This document shows positions 1-9,146 of a stretch of 64,000 nt of DNA, one piece after another. The translations under genes and the position numbers were made by a program. This DNA is from Bacteroidales bacterium UBA1189. Its GTDB lineage: Bacteria > Bacteroidota > Bacteroidia > Bacteroidales > Bacteroidaceae. Positions within the stretch are counted from its first letter, which is position 1. Each line of letters opens with the position of its first letter. Location: positions 19,743 to 83,742 of the forward strand of contig DBYJ01000045.1 in the NCBI GenBank assembly GCA_002309805.1, in the 5' to 3' direction. The notes under the pieces were generated by a model. The model was not told the origin of the DNA. It saw nothing but the letters and a program-made list of their open reading frames with translations, and made no database searches.

Positions 1-1068
1 GTGCTGGGTTACACATGCCGCGCCCGCGCGTGGTACGAGGCTATTGTGCGTTGGCAGCAGATGCGCTATGGGTGGACCATCAGCGAGGAGTGGCTGAACT
101 TCGTGCCCGGCATTGTGCCCGGTATTGCCTTCAGCCTTCATTGTTTCACCCGCCCGGGCGATAAGGTGCTCATCCAGACGCCCGTCTATCACCCCTACAT
201 TCTCGTGCCGAAGAACAATGGCAGGGTAGTGGTAGAAAGCCCGTTGAGAATTAAGAATGAGGAATCAGGAATCAGGAATGAGGAATCAGGAATCAGGAAT
301 AAGGAATATCCAAGGTCTTATTCCGCTGCTGAAATGACGATTGACTGGGAGGACTTCGAGCGTAAGGCTGGGGAGTGCAAGTTGTTCCTGCTTTGCCATC
401 CGCACAATCCGGGCGGACGTGTCTGGAAGCATGAGGAACTTGTGCGTATGGCTGAAATCTGCCAGCGCAAGGGCGTGCTGGTTGTGAGCGATGAGATTCA
501 TGCCGACCTCACGTTGCACGACTACACCCACATTCCGTTTGCCTCGTCGTGCGAGGCTGCGACGCAGAATAGCATTACCTTCGCCAGTCCGTCCAAGTCG
601 TTCAACATGGCAGGTCTCACGAGCAGTTATGCCATCATCCCCAATCCTGACATCCGCGCGCAGTTTGCCACGTTCCTCGAGAATAGCGAGTTGAACCTCG
701 GTCATCTCTTCTCGTTCATCAGCGTAGCTGCGGCATATAGTCACGGCACGGAGTGGCTCGACCAATGTTTGGATTACATCCAAGGCAACATCGACTTTGT
801 GGAGCGGACTCTGGCACACGAGATGCCGCGCATTTGTATGATTCGTCCCCAGGCATCGTACCTGATATTCCTCGACTGCCGTGCGTTGGGGCTCACACCC
901 GAGGCGCTCAACCGTTTCTTTGTCGAGGAGGCTCATCTGGCGCTTAACGAAGGAGCCATGTTCGGTAAACCTGGTGAGGGGTTCATGCGGCTCAACGTTG
1001 CTTCGCCCCGCTCCGTCATAAAGCAAGCCATGCATCAGCTGAAGGAGGCGTACGACCGCCGCTTCTGA
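1..1068 (+). CDS. MalY/PatB-type PLP aminotransferase / C-S lyase (5' end cut by window)
   Basis: PLP-dependent fold type I enzyme of the MalY/PatB group, which act as cystathionine beta-lyases or aminotransferases in the cytoplasm. The 5' end lies outside the window, so the first codon here is not the start; the family usually has 380-400 residues. Seen: VYHPY (62-66), HPHNPGG (133-139), SDEIHADL (163-170) and the PLP lysine in SPSKSFNMAG (Lys199 in this numbering). Odd: residues about 83-110, between the VVVESPL strand and MTIDWEDFE, are an in-frame insertion encoded largely by heptanucleotide repeats; relatives pass directly from one segment to the other. Lyase versus transaminase activity cannot be decided from sequence. 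Confidence 0.85.
   Translation: MLGYTCRARAWYEAIVRWQQMRYGWTISEEWLNFVPGIVPGIAFSLHCFTRPGDKVLIQTPVYHPYILVPKNNGRVVVESPLRIKNEESGIRNEESGIRNKEYPRSYSAAEMTIDWEDFERKAGECKLFLLCHPHNPGGRVWKHEELVRMAEICQRKGVLVVSDEIHADLTLHDYTHIPFASSCEAATQNSITFASPSKSFNMAGLTSSYAIIPNPDIRAQFATFLENSELNLGHLFSFISVAAAYSHGTEWLDQCLDYIQGNIDFVERTLAHEMPRICMIRPQASYLIFLDCRALGLTPEALNRFFVEEAHLALNEGAMFGKPGEGFMRLNVASPRSVIKQAMHQLKEAYDRRF
249..304 (+). repeat. In-frame heptanucleotide repeats inside the aminotransferase gene
   Basis: Eight consecutive 7-nt units, AATTAAG, AATGAGG, AATCAGG, AATCAGG, AATGAGG, AATCAGG, AATCAGG, AATAAGG. Because three heptads make 21 nt the frame is preserved, and the translation repeats the seven-residue unit NEESGIR. 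The same units occur in reverse orientation at the miaA stop codon (37853-37880). Confidence 0.9.
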
Positions 1069-1158
1069 ACCTTCGCTCGTTGGCGTTTTAAGCCACATAA
1101 AGATGATGCCATAGTAATAGTTGCTTCTTTGCGGAACTAATGCTGAAAAGTGGCTCAA

Positions 1159-1242
1159 TTGTATAGTGCGTTGTGTTTTTATTCCAGTGCGCTAAAAAAT
1201 TATTCCAGTGCATTGAGATTTTATTCCACTGCGTTATTTCAT
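1159..1242. repeat. Four phased 21-nt degenerate repeats (family A)
   Basis: Units begin at 1159, 1180, 1201 and 1222, exactly 21 nt apart. Three start TATTCCA; the conserved core is AGTGCG / AGTGCA / ACTGCG at offset 6, the rest is AT-rich and variable. They lie in the 329-nt gap between two convergent genes. Confidence 0.75.
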
Positions 1243-1325
1243 GCTAAGAAAACCTTGTCGTAGTTGGACTTTTAGTGGAATATGAAGGGTAGCATGATCT
1301 TTCTTATTGGGAAGGAATAAGATCT

Positions 1326-1364
1326 TCTGTCCAAATCGCACAATGAATGTACGGTTTGGACGGA
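1326..1364 (-). terminator. Candidate hairpin terminator of the GH31 gene
   Basis: Arms 1326-1338 and 1352-1364 pair over 13 positions with two G-U wobbles around a 13-nt loop, 34 nt beyond the GH31 stop codon. No long U tract follows on the minus strand, so it may be a 3' UTR structure rather than an intrinsic terminator. Confidence 0.45.
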
Positions 1365-1397
1365 AAGATTATGGGGACTCTTCGAAGAAGAGGCGGA

Positions 1398-4367
1398 CTA
1401 TTGTACCACCATTGTCTTCAGGCGGAGGATTCCGTTGTACTCGTTGTCGTAGTACTCTATGCGGATGGTGTGGCGCTGGCCCTTGGTAGTGGGGATGGTG
1501 GCGAGGCGGGAGGTCTCGGCATGGTCGCCCCAGTCGGAGCAGAGCTCGCGACCATCGACAATAAGACGGTAACCGTCGTCGCCGGTAAGGGAGAAGGCCA
1601 TCGTGCCGTCAGCTGGCGACGTGAGTTCACTCTCCAGAATCATGCTCCAGCCGTCGGCTTTGACGCCGTCGTGGGGACTCTGGCTCTCGAACATGTCGAT
1701 CTTCTCCATATGGGCCGTAGCCACGGGATCGCCCGTAAGGGTCTTGTTGTTGAAGTAACGGGCGGTGAACCCAGTTTTGCCGTCCGCCTGATAAGCCTCG
1801 GCAGGAACATCGGTGAGGAGACTCTGAATGCCCAGATGACGGACGGCACGCTGGTAGTTGTCGCCAATGCCCATCTGCTCCATCAGTACCTGATGGATGG
1901 CAGCGTCTTTCTGGAAGAAGGTGTTAAGCGTCTCTTCCTGCTTCTCGGGATGATAGGATAGGCGTAAGGGTGCAGCCTCAAGGAAGCCGAAGTCGGCAGT
2001 ATAGACCATGCCGGCATCATGCTGCTTGAAGTCGCGCACGACGGTCTGCAGATGACGGAACTCGCCTTTCGTGCCAGCCACAAGGTCAGGTTGTGTGGGC
2101 ATGACGACCTCGAGGGTAGTAGCAGATGAGCAGTCAATTTCGCCAAGGTCGATAGTAGCCTCTAGGTTCATGCCGTCATAGGTGAAAGGCATGGTCTTGC
2201 CTCCGCACTTGACGCTCACGGGTGCCTTCTGGCAGGGCAGGGCAATAAAGTAGTGGCGACGGGCGGGCATGTCCTTATAGCTGCCCTTGCGGACACCGAT
2301 GGTGACGGAAAGCACGTCGCCCTGACGGGAGTAGGAGAGTGGCGTGAAGGCATATTCGGTAACGTAGTTACGGTCCTCGCCATTATCCTCGTAGAGCTGG
2401 AACTCGCCTTCGTCGGCACCCGGGAAGATGCGAACGGTGACGGACTGCGTGGTGCCGGAGAGGTTTTTCAGTTTGCCGTAGTAGGGGAGTATGCTTCCGG
2501 CCTTGACATAGATGGGATATTCGTCCATGGTGAAACGGCGCTGGTAGGCCTTCCCGCCTTGGAGCATCTGGCCAGTCTCGTACTCGAGCCATTGGCCGTC
2601 GGGGAGCCAGAGGTTGACGGTGGCATAGCCGTCGGCCTTGTCAACTTCCTCGGTGACAGGGGCGATGAGCATGTTGTCGCCGAACATGTACTCCTCTTTA
2701 TACTCATAGGCCTCCTTGGCCTCAGGATAGTCGTAGTACAGAGGACGGCAAAGCGAGATGCCAGTCTCATGGGTCTTGCGCGCCATGGTGTAGATGTAAG
2801 GCACGAGAGCATAGCGGCCGTTAATGACGTTTGCCAGCCGTTGCTGGGTGGTCTGGTCGAATGCCCAGGGTTCCTTGTTTAGGCTAGGATCCTTGGTGCT
2901 GTGGCTGCGGATGATGGGCAGATACTGTCCCATCTGCATGGCACGGGTATAGAGCTGTGGTTCGACGGGGGTTCCGTAGCGATGGCTCTGGTGGCCGCCA
3001 ATGTCGTGGCTCCAGTAGCCGTAGAGAACGTTAGAGGCCGTCGAATTGAAATAGGGCAGGAACTTGAGGCTTTTCCAGGTGATGTATGAGTCGCCCGAGA
3101 AACCAATCTGATAGCGGTGGTTGCCCAATCCACCCCAGCGGTGATAGAGCATAGGGCGCTTGGTGCCGTTCCGCTCCATATCGGAGAACCAGATGTAGTT
3201 GCACCAGAACACATTGTCGAGGTTCTTGATGACACGGTCCTTCTCCCATTGCTGCCAGTCGAGCCACCAGAAGTCAACGCCTTCGTTCATGTAGGGGTGG
3301 AGATAGGTGTCGAAGAGAGCCTTCACGTAGCGCTTGTCCGAGCCGAGCCATTCGTAGGTCTTGCCGTCGTTCTTGCCCAGACGTTGCATGAATTCGTCGT
3401 ACTTCTTTTCGAAGGGACGCACACCTTGGGCAGGATGGAGGTTCATGGTGGTCTTGACGCCCTGGTCGTCGAGGTATTTCAGAAACGCTTTGTAGTCGGG
3501 GAAGAGAATCTCGTTCCAGTCCCAGCCCGTCCATCCTCCTCCGGCTTGTTCGCTGATGGGGTGCCAGTCCATGTCGATGACCAACACGTCAAGCGGAAGG
3601 TCGAGCCGCTGGAAGTTGCCAATGAGGTTGCGGAGGTCCTGGTCGGAGTAGCTCCAGTAGCGGCTCCACCAGTAGCCGAAGGTGTAGCGGGGCGGCAGGG
3701 GCACTCGTCCGGCGAAGCGGGTGTAGGAGAGCAGGGCACTCTTGTAGTCGTGGCCGTAGGCCATGAAGTACCAGTCCTGCGCCCCCTCGGCGCTCTTGCG
3801 CTCGGTGACCCAGTCCCAGTCGGTAGAGCCGTCGAAAAGCAGGCTCTTACTGTCGTCGATGAGGCTCCAACCGTCGGTGGCCAGCAGTCCGTCCTCAATG
3901 GGCATCTCGTGTTTAGGGTTGCTGTACTGGTATTCGGCTCCGTCGTAGCCGTCGAGGGTGCGGTAAGTGCCCTTCAGGTTGCCCTTCTGCTGCATGCCGG
4001 GCTTCCACACAAAGGGTGTCGAGATGGCTTTCGTGCTGCTGATGGTGAGGTTGTCGCTGCTCAGCGGCGCCGTACCCTTCTTATAGACCAGCTTCAGCTT
4101 GCTGGTGCTGATGGTCACTTGGCGTGAACCATCCTTAACCTTGCAGGGTACCTCGGGATATTCGCGGATGACAGCCATGAAGCTCTTGTTGTCAACAAAC
4201 TTGCCGTCGGGGGCATATTCGAGGCGAAGAGTCCCCTCGTCAATGAGCGTGAAGCGTACGTTGCCATCCTGATAGACCACCTCGGCCCACGCTGTCAAGC
4301 TGCACGACATCATCGCACAGCACACCATAGTTCTGAAAAATTTTCTCATAGCGGTTGACATTATCAT
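1398..4367 (-). CDS. Secreted GH31 alpha-glucosidase/xylosidase-type hydrolase with C-terminal PA14 domain
   Basis: Glycoside hydrolase family 31 retaining enzyme acting on alpha-linked glycans outside the cytoplasm. The N terminus has a signal peptide; ATG codons at residues 1, 3 and 7 are possible starts, and M7 (RKFF...) gives the most ordinary signal peptide. The GH31 N-terminal sandwich (about 30-220) is followed by the catalytic barrel: DMDW at 266, nucleophile Asp370 in FWWLDW, and acid/base Asp426 in FSGDSY. Beta-sandwich domains run to about 755, then a helical stretch, then a PA14 domain (about 864-988, DGWSMILES...GDDGYRLIVDG), a carbohydrate-binding module. No SusC/SusD pair is nearby. 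Exact substrate is not readable. Confidence 0.92.
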   Translation of the reverse strand: MIMSTAMRKFFRTMVCCAMMSCSLTAWAEVVYQDGNVRFTLIDEGTLRLEYAPDGKFVDNKSFMAVIREYPEVPCKVKDGSRQVTISTSKLKLVYKKGTAPLSSDNLTISSTKAISTPFVWKPGMQQKGNLKGTYRTLDGYDGAEYQYSNPKHEMPIEDGLLATDGWSLIDDSKSLLFDGSTDWDWVTERKSAEGAQDWYFMAYGHDYKSALLSYTRFAGRVPLPPRYTFGYWWSRYWSYSDQDLRNLIGNFQRLDLPLDVLVIDMDWHPISEQAGGGWTGWDWNEILFPDYKAFLKYLDDQGVKTTMNLHPAQGVRPFEKKYDEFMQRLGKNDGKTYEWLGSDKRYVKALFDTYLHPYMNEGVDFWWLDWQQWEKDRVIKNLDNVFWCNYIWFSDMERNGTKRPMLYHRWGGLGNHRYQIGFSGDSYITWKSLKFLPYFNSTASNVLYGYWSHDIGGHQSHRYGTPVEPQLYTRAMQMGQYLPIIRSHSTKDPSLNKEPWAFDQTTQQRLANVINGRYALVPYIYTMARKTHETGISLCRPLYYDYPEAKEAYEYKEEYMFGDNMLIAPVTEEVDKADGYATVNLWLPDGQWLEYETGQMLQGGKAYQRRFTMDEYPIYVKAGSILPYYGKLKNLSGTTQSVTVRIFPGADEGEFQLYEDNGEDRNYVTEYAFTPLSYSRQGDVLSVTIGVRKGSYKDMPARRHYFIALPCQKAPVSVKCGGKTMPFTYDGMNLEATIDLGEIDCSSATTLEVVMPTQPDLVAGTKGEFRHLQTVVRDFKQHDAGMVYTADFGFLEAAPLRLSYHPEKQEETLNTFFQKDAAIHQVLMEQMGIGDNYQRAVRHLGIQSLLTDVPAEAYQADGKTGFTARYFNNKTLTGDPVATAHMEKIDMFESQSPHDGVKADGWSMILESELTSPADGTMAFSLTGDDGYRLIVDGRELCSDWGDHAETSRLATIPTTKGQRHTIRIEYYDNEYNGILRLKTMVVQ

Positions 4368-4407
4368 TATAATTTTGTTGCTTTATTCACAATTCCCTTT
4401 TCGCTGA

Positions 4408-4415
4408 CAAAGATA
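4408..4415 (-). promoter_or_regulatory. Bacteroidetes -7 box for the GH31 gene
   Basis: On the minus strand the sequence reads TATCTTTG, 41 nt upstream of the annotated start. A matching TTTG at the -33 spacing is not evident. Confidence 0.5.
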
Positions 4416-4518
4416 GTGAAAAAATGCGATTTAGCGAGAGAAAAAGTCAAAATTCTTCTTGAAGTTTTCCGAGTGTGAGCATTTTTACTATTTTCGACAC
4501 AAAAAAGTTGCTAAAATT

Positions 4519-4554
4519 AAAAAAAGGGACATCCACGATGGGTGTCCCTTTTTT
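4519..4554 (-). terminator. Rho-independent terminator of the nqr operon
   Basis: Inverted repeat AAAAAGGGACA...TGTCCCTTTTT, with a short loop and flanking A and T runs, 26 nt past the nqrF stop. The A/T runs on both sides would let it work in either direction. Confidence 0.85.
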
Positions 4555-4579
4555 ACAAACGAGTTTGGCTTTGCTCTCG

Positions 4580-5848
4580 TTAGCCTCCGAAGTTGTCGAA
4601 GCTGATCATGGCGGGATCAACGCCAAGGCTGTCGAGGAGGTCAAGGACGGTCTTGGCCATCATGGGAGGTCCGCAGAGGTAGTACTCGATATCCTCGGGT
4701 GCCTCGTGGGCCTTGAGGTAGGTGTCGCCCATGACGGGTGCCACGAAGCCCGGGGTGTACTTGATGCCAGCAGCGTCGGCTGCGGGATCGGGACGGTCGA
4801 GGGCAAGGTGGAAGTGGAAGTTGGGGAACTCCTTCTCGATGGCGAGGAAGTCGTCGAGATAGAAGACTTCGTTCAACGCGCGTGCGCCATAGAAGTAATG
4901 CATCTCGCGATCCGTAGTATGGAGCGTGCGCGTCATGTGCATGATCTGTGCGCGCAGCGGAGCCATACCGGCACCACCGCCCACCCATATCATCTCGCGT
5001 CCGGAGGTGAAGTTGGGGTGGAACTCTCCGTAAGGGCCGCTCATGACGACCTTGTCGCCGGGCTTGAGAGAGAAGATGTACGAGGATGCTATACCGGGCA
5101 TCACGTCCATGAAGCCAACCTGTGGTTTGGGCTTGAAAGGCGGTGTGGCGATGCGGACGGTGAGCATGATGCGGTCTCCTTCAGCGGGATAGTTGGCCAT
5201 GGAGTAGGCGCGGATGGTCTCCTCGTCGTTCTTGCACTTGAGGGTGAAGAGACCGAACTTTTCCCATGCGGGCAGATATTCGTCGCCGATGAGGCTCTTG
5301 TCGATGTCCTTGTCGTAGTCCATGGAGTACTTGGGGATGCGAATCTGCGCGTAGGAACCAGGGAGGAAGTCCATGTGTTCGCCCGGCGGGAGCTGGACGA
5401 TGAACTCCTTGATGAAGGTTGCTACGTTCTTGTTGCTGATGACTTCGCACTCCCATTCCTTGACGCCCATGACGCTCTCGGGAACCTTGATGCCGAGGTC
5501 ACCCTTGACCTTGACCTGGCAGCCAAGGCGCCAATGGTCTTGCTGTTGCTTTCGGGTGAAGTGGCTGACTTCGGAGGGGAGGATTTCGCCTCCGCCTTCG
5601 ACAACCTGGCACTTGCATTGTCCGCACGAGCCCTTTCCACCGCAGGCGGAGGGAAGGTGAACGCCGTTGACGGCGAGGGTGTTGAGCAGCGTGCCGCCGC
5701 TTTCAACTTCCATTTCATTGTCGCCATTGATGACGAGCTTGACAGGGCCTGAGGCTACGAGATAGCGCTTGGCGACAAGCAGGATGGCGACGAGGAGCAG
5801 AATAATAACGAGGAATACGATTACGCTCGTAAGAATCAATTTCATCAT
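4580..5848 (-). CDS. nqrF: Na+-translocating NADH:quinone reductase subunit F
   Basis: NADH-oxidising entry subunit of Na+-NQR; passes electrons via FAD and a [2Fe-2S] centre to the membrane subunits. Seen: one N-terminal membrane helix (about 5-27), ferredoxin domain with Cys69, Cys75, Cys78 and Cys110 (ACGGKGSCGQCKC), the flavin motif RAYSMANYP (FAD), the GGGAGMAPLR NAD-binding motif, and the typical C-terminal DNFGG. At 422 residues it is slightly longer than proteobacterial NqrF. Last gene of nqrABCDEF, 21 nt after nqrE and followed by a terminator. Confidence 0.98.
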   Translation of the reverse strand: MMKLILTSVIVFLVIILLLVAILLVAKRYLVASGPVKLVINGDNEMEVESGGTLLNTLAVNGVHLPSACGGKGSCGQCKCQVVEGGGEILPSEVSHFTRKQQQDHWRLGCQVKVKGDLGIKVPESVMGVKEWECEVISNKNVATFIKEFIVQLPPGEHMDFLPGSYAQIRIPKYSMDYDKDIDKSLIGDEYLPAWEKFGLFTLKCKNDEETIRAYSMANYPAEGDRIMLTVRIATPPFKPKPQVGFMDVMPGIASSYIFSLKPGDKVVMSGPYGEFHPNFTSGREMIWVGGGAGMAPLRAQIMHMTRTLHTTDREMHYFYGARALNEVFYLDDFLAIEKEFPNFHFHLALDRPDPAADAAGIKYTPGFVAPVMGDTYLKAHEAPEDIEYYLCGPPMMAKTVLDLLDSLGVDPAMISFDNFGG

Positions 5849-5869
5849 AGTGGTATGTTCCTCCTTACT

Positions 5870-6496
5870 TTAAATGGTGAGGCCGGAGAAGCACATGAAA
5901 GCCATGGCCATGAGTCCGACGGTGATAAATGTAATACCGAGTCCCTTCAGCGGTTTGGGCACATCGCTGTAGGCCATTTTCTCGCGTATGGCTGCGAGGC
6001 AGACAATGGCGAGTCCCCATCCGATTCCGCTACCGAGAGCGTAGGCGATGGAGTCGCCGAAGTTTGTGATGGCCTGGGTATTGGTGGGGTCGAGGCCGAT
6101 GCGCTGTTGCATGAAGAGCGAGGCTCCCATGATGGCGCAGTTGACGGCGATAAGGGGTAGGAAGATGCCCAACGAGTTGTAGAGCGAGGGGCTGAACTTC
6201 TCGACGATCATTTCGACAAGCTGTACGATGCCGGCAATGACAGCAATGAACAGGATGAACGAAAGGAACGAAAGGTCAACGCCGGGCACGAGGCAGTCGG
6301 GGCCGAGGACCTTGGTCTGCAACAGGTAGTTAACGGGGAGCGTGATAAGCTCCACGAAGGTAACGGCGACGCCGAGGCCGAGGGCGGTCTTGACGTTCTT
6401 CGACACGGCAAGGTAGGAACACATACCGAGGAAGAACGCGAAAATCATATTGTCCACGAAAATCGAGCGGACGAAGAGACTAAAGAAATGTTCCAT
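5870..6496 (-). CDS. nqrE: Na+-translocating NADH:quinone reductase subunit E
   Basis: Six-helix membrane subunit of the RnfA/NqrE family, which with NqrD houses an iron-sulfur centre and forms part of the Na+ path. 208 residues, normal length. Typical family sequence: [14 protein letters not shown] near residue 20, then [11 protein letters not shown] near 117, where the cysteines of SYLxxSKN- and NCAI-type motifs lie. Encoded 40 nt after nqrD in the same operon. Confidence 0.97.
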   Translation of the reverse strand: MEHFFSLFVRSIFVDNMIFAFFLGMCSYLAVSKNVKTALGLGVAVTFVELITLPVNYLLQTKVLGPDCLVPGVDLSFLSFILFIAVIAGIVQLVEMIVEKFSPSLYNSLGIFLPLIAVNCAIMGASLFMQQRIGLDPTNTQAITNFGDSIAYALGSGIGWGLAIVCLAAIREKMAYSDVPKPLKGLGITFITVGLMAMAFMCFSGLTI

Positions 6497-6536
6497 AGTG
6501 CTTTTTTTTGTTTTTCTGTTTCTTAAACGGTGTGAA

Positions 6537-7166
6537 TTATTGTTCTTGCAGGTCCTTGTTGTGTGCGCGTTGCCACCAGATGATGCAGCCTACGATGATG
6601 AGTGCCATGGGGGGCATGAGCATGAGGCCGTTGTTGAGGTAACCATGGTCGTAGCACCATTGAGGGATGACTTGGTAGCCGAAGAGGCATCCTGAGCCGA
6701 AGAGTTCGCGGATGAAAGCGACGATGACAAGTATCTTGGCGTAGCCAAGTCCGTTGCCAAGTCCGTCGAGGAGGCTTTCCCAGGGCTTGTTCGACATGGC
6801 GAAGGCCTCGAGACGTCCCATCAGGATGCAGTTGGTGATGATAAGTCCGATATAGACGCTGAGCTGCACGCTGACGTCGTAGGCGAAGGCTTTCAGTACT
6901 TCGCTGACGATGGTGACGAGCGCGGCGACGACCACCAGCTGGATGATGATGCGGACGCGGTTGGGGATGGTATTGCGCAGCAGCGAGATGACTAGGTTCG
7001 ACAGGGCGACGATGATGGTAACCGAAAGGCCCATGACGATGGCAGGTTTCAGCTGTGCGGTAACGGCAAGGGCCGAGCAGATGCCGAGCACCTGGACGGT
7101 GACGGGGTTGTTCTTGCCCAGAGGAGCAGTGAAGACCTCTTTATTCTTTTTTGAAAAAAGTGACAT
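6537..7166 (-). CDS. nqrD: Na+-translocating NADH:quinone reductase subunit D
   Basis: Paralogue of NqrE with inverted topology; membrane subunit of Na+-NQR. 209 residues, several hydrophobic helices, with the conserved [12 protein letters not shown] segment near residue 29 and the [12 protein letters not shown] motif near 111, the latter the Cys-bearing half of the membrane iron-sulfur site. The gene sits 21 nt downstream of nqrC. Confidence 0.97.
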   Translation of the reverse strand: MSLFSKKNKEVFTAPLGKNNPVTVQVLGICSALAVTAQLKPAIVMGLSVTIIVALSNLVISLLRNTIPNRVRIIIQLVVVAALVTIVSEVLKAFAYDVSVQLSVYIGLIITNCILMGRLEAFAMSNKPWESLLDGLGNGLGYAKILVIVAFIRELFGSGCLFGYQVIPQWCYDHGYLNNGLMLMPPMALIIVGCIIWWQRAHNKDLQEQ

Positions 7167-7187
7167 AGTGCTGTTTCCTCCTTCTTT

Positions 7188-7907
7188 TTATTGGTTAGAC
7201 TCTGTTTCAGCATTCAGGAATGCGGCGTAGGCCTGAAGGTCTTTCTGCAGCATGTCGCTGACGCCCTTCGAGGTGAAGGTGGCTCCGCTGAGGCCGTTGA
7301 CCTCAAATTCGGTGTCCTTGACGTTGCCGTTTTTGACGACTGTAAGGGCGATGCGTCCGTCCTTCATGACGTGCTTGCCGCCGAAAGGTGCCTGGAACTT
7401 TTCGTAATTCGTAATCTCTGCGCCGAGACCTGGCGTCTCGCCTTCGTGTGAGAAGTAGACACCATAGACGGTCTGGCGGTCGTCGTTAAGGGCGATATAT
7501 CCCCAGACGGGGCCCCAGAGGCCGTTGCCGTAGAGGGGGAAGACGTACTTGGTCTGTCCGTTAACCTTGGCAACGTAGACAGGGCGCTTGGTGAGAATGT
7601 CGGCCGTGCTGCATTGGAAGGCGCAGCCGGTGTCGTCGGCACCCATTTTGTAGGGCTCGGTGGTCTGGCTGACGCTGCCGTTGTCGGCAAGCAGCTGCTC
7701 GCTGACGATGTACTGGCGGTAGGCGGCCTCAGCGTCCTTGACGTCGCGGACGTTCAGCGAGGCGAGCACCTGTTTCATCTTGTCGAGGTCGATGTTGCGC
7801 TGCTGGCGGTTGTGGAGCGCGCTCGACACGAAGGCCAGCAGGAATGCTACGATAATCACCACTATCGAAGCATAGATGAAAGTATATGAATTTTTATTCG
7901 TATTCAT
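7188..7907 (-). CDS. nqrC: Na+-translocating NADH:quinone reductase subunit C (FMN-bearing)
   Basis: Periplasmic subunit anchored by an N-terminal helix (about 8-32) and carrying FMN bound by a phosphoester to Thr. The flavinylation site is Thr210 in SGATFTSKG. Other landmarks are GLWGPVWGYIAL (about 129) and HEGETPGLGAEI (about 154). In most homologues an Asp precedes this site (DxxSGAT); here the equivalent position is Asn204 (NGLSGAT). ApbE, the flavin transferase, is not in this window. Spacing to nqrB is 27 nt. Confidence 0.97.
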   Translation of the reverse strand: MNTNKNSYTFIYASIVVIIVAFLLAFVSSALHNRQQRNIDLDKMKQVLASLNVRDVKDAEAAYRQYIVSEQLLADNGSVSQTTEPYKMGADDTGCAFQCSTADILTKRPVYVAKVNGQTKYVFPLYGNGLWGPVWGYIALNDDRQTVYGVYFSHEGETPGLGAEITNYEKFQAPFGGKHVMKDGRIALTVVKNGNVKDTEFEVNGLSGATFTSKGVSDMLQKDLQAYAAFLNAETESNQ

Positions 7908-7934
7908 AGTGTGGTTCGATAAGAGGTTGTGTGA

Positions 7935-9140
7935 TTATTTCTTTGCCACTCGGCGTGCCCTCCGGCTGATGTTGGCCTGATAGACGCAGTAGTCGATGAG
8001 GGGTGCGAAGAGGTTCATGAGCAGTATGGCGAGCATCATTCCTTCGGGGTAGCCGGGGTTGGCTACGCGAATAAGGATGGCGACGACGCCGATGAGGAAG
8101 CCGTAGATCCACTTGCCGGTTTCGGTACGGGCGGAAGTGACGGGGTCGGTAGCCATGAAGACGGCGCCGAAGGCGAAGCCGCCCAGCACGAGGTGCTGCC
8201 ACCAAGGCATCATGGCGACGGCGTTGTCGGGGTTGCCGGTCTTGTTGAAGATAAAGGCCATCAGGGCGCCGCCTGCGAAGACGCTGAGCGTGGTCTTCCA
8301 CGACGAGATGCCCATGCCGATGAGCAGCAGAGCGCCCAGGGCGATGGCGATAACGCTGGTCTCGCCCACGGAGCCCGGGATGAGGCCCCATACCATATTC
8401 CAGTCGAAGGCTGAGGCTCCCGAAACGGCTGCGGCACCCAGAGGCGTAGCACAGGTGGCGCCGTCAGGCAGGTTGCAGCCCAGACCGAAGATGGTGTGGT
8501 CAAGCACCCATACGGTATCGCCGGAGATGACGCTGGGGTAGGCGAAGAAGATGAAGGCGCGTGTGATGAGGGCCACGTTGAAGATGTTCATGCCCGTGCC
8601 GCCGAAGACCTCCTTGGCGAAGATGACGGCGAAGGCGGTAGCCAGCACCACTATCCACCACGGCGTGGTGATGGGGATGATGAGGGGGATGATGAATCCC
8701 GTGACGAGGAAGCCCTCGTGGATTTCCTCACCCTTCCATTGGGCTACGGTGAACTCGATGGCAAGGCCCGTGACGTAGGCCAGGATGAAGTTGGGCAGGT
8801 AGGCCAGCAGACCGTAGGCAAACGTGGCCCAGAAGCCGGTGTACTTGGCAGCCACGCCCAGCTGGGCGCCCAGGGCCATGTTCTGGTAGCCGATGTTGTA
8901 CATGCCGAACAGCATGGCGGGGATGAGGGCGATGACGACGAGAATCATCAGTCGCTTCGAGTCGAACGAGTCGTGGATGTTCACGCCTCCGGCCTTGCTC
9001 GTGTCGTTGGGCACGAAGAGGAAGGTCTCAAAGCCTTCGAACAGCGAGCGGAAGGCATGGAATTTACCGCCTTTCTCGACGTTGGGCTTTATCTGGTTGA
9101 CAAAGCGCCGCAGGTTATAGTTGAATTGTTTCAGTCCCAT
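7935..9140 (-). CDS. nqrB: Na+-translocating NADH:quinone reductase subunit B
   Basis: Main membrane subunit of Na+-NQR, carrying covalent FMN and riboflavin and belonging to the RnfD/NqrB family. 401 residues with about ten hydrophobic helices. The covalent FMN threonine is most likely Thr232 in DGATCATPLGAA, where Asp226 and the Ala-Thr pair fit the ApbE consensus. Conserved GTGMNIFNVALITRAF near residue 181 and EEIHEGFLVTG near 138 are also typical. Six nt separate it from nqrA. Confidence 0.97.
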   Translation of the reverse strand: MGLKQFNYNLRRFVNQIKPNVEKGGKFHAFRSLFEGFETFLFVPNDTSKAGGVNIHDSFDSKRLMILVVIALIPAMLFGMYNIGYQNMALGAQLGVAAKYTGFWATFAYGLLAYLPNFILAYVTGLAIEFTVAQWKGEEIHEGFLVTGFIIPLIIPITTPWWIVVLATAFAVIFAKEVFGGTGMNIFNVALITRAFIFFAYPSVISGDTVWVLDHTIFGLGCNLPDGATCATPLGAAAVSGASAFDWNMVWGLIPGSVGETSVIAIALGALLLIGMGISSWKTTLSVFAGGALMAFIFNKTGNPDNAVAMMPWWQHLVLGGFAFGAVFMATDPVTSARTETGKWIYGFLIGVVAILIRVANPGYPEGMMLAILLMNLFAPLIDYCVYQANISRRARRVAKK

Positions 9141-9146
9141 AGTGCT

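Noticed and set aside
3117..4127. 336-codon plus-strand frame inside the GH31 gene
   Set aside because: Low-complexity Val/Glu-rich translation, antisense to a gene with intact catalytic motifs.
4475..5752. 425-codon plus-strand frame across nqrF
   Set aside because: Antisense to nqrF and crossing the nqr terminator; translation resembles no protein.
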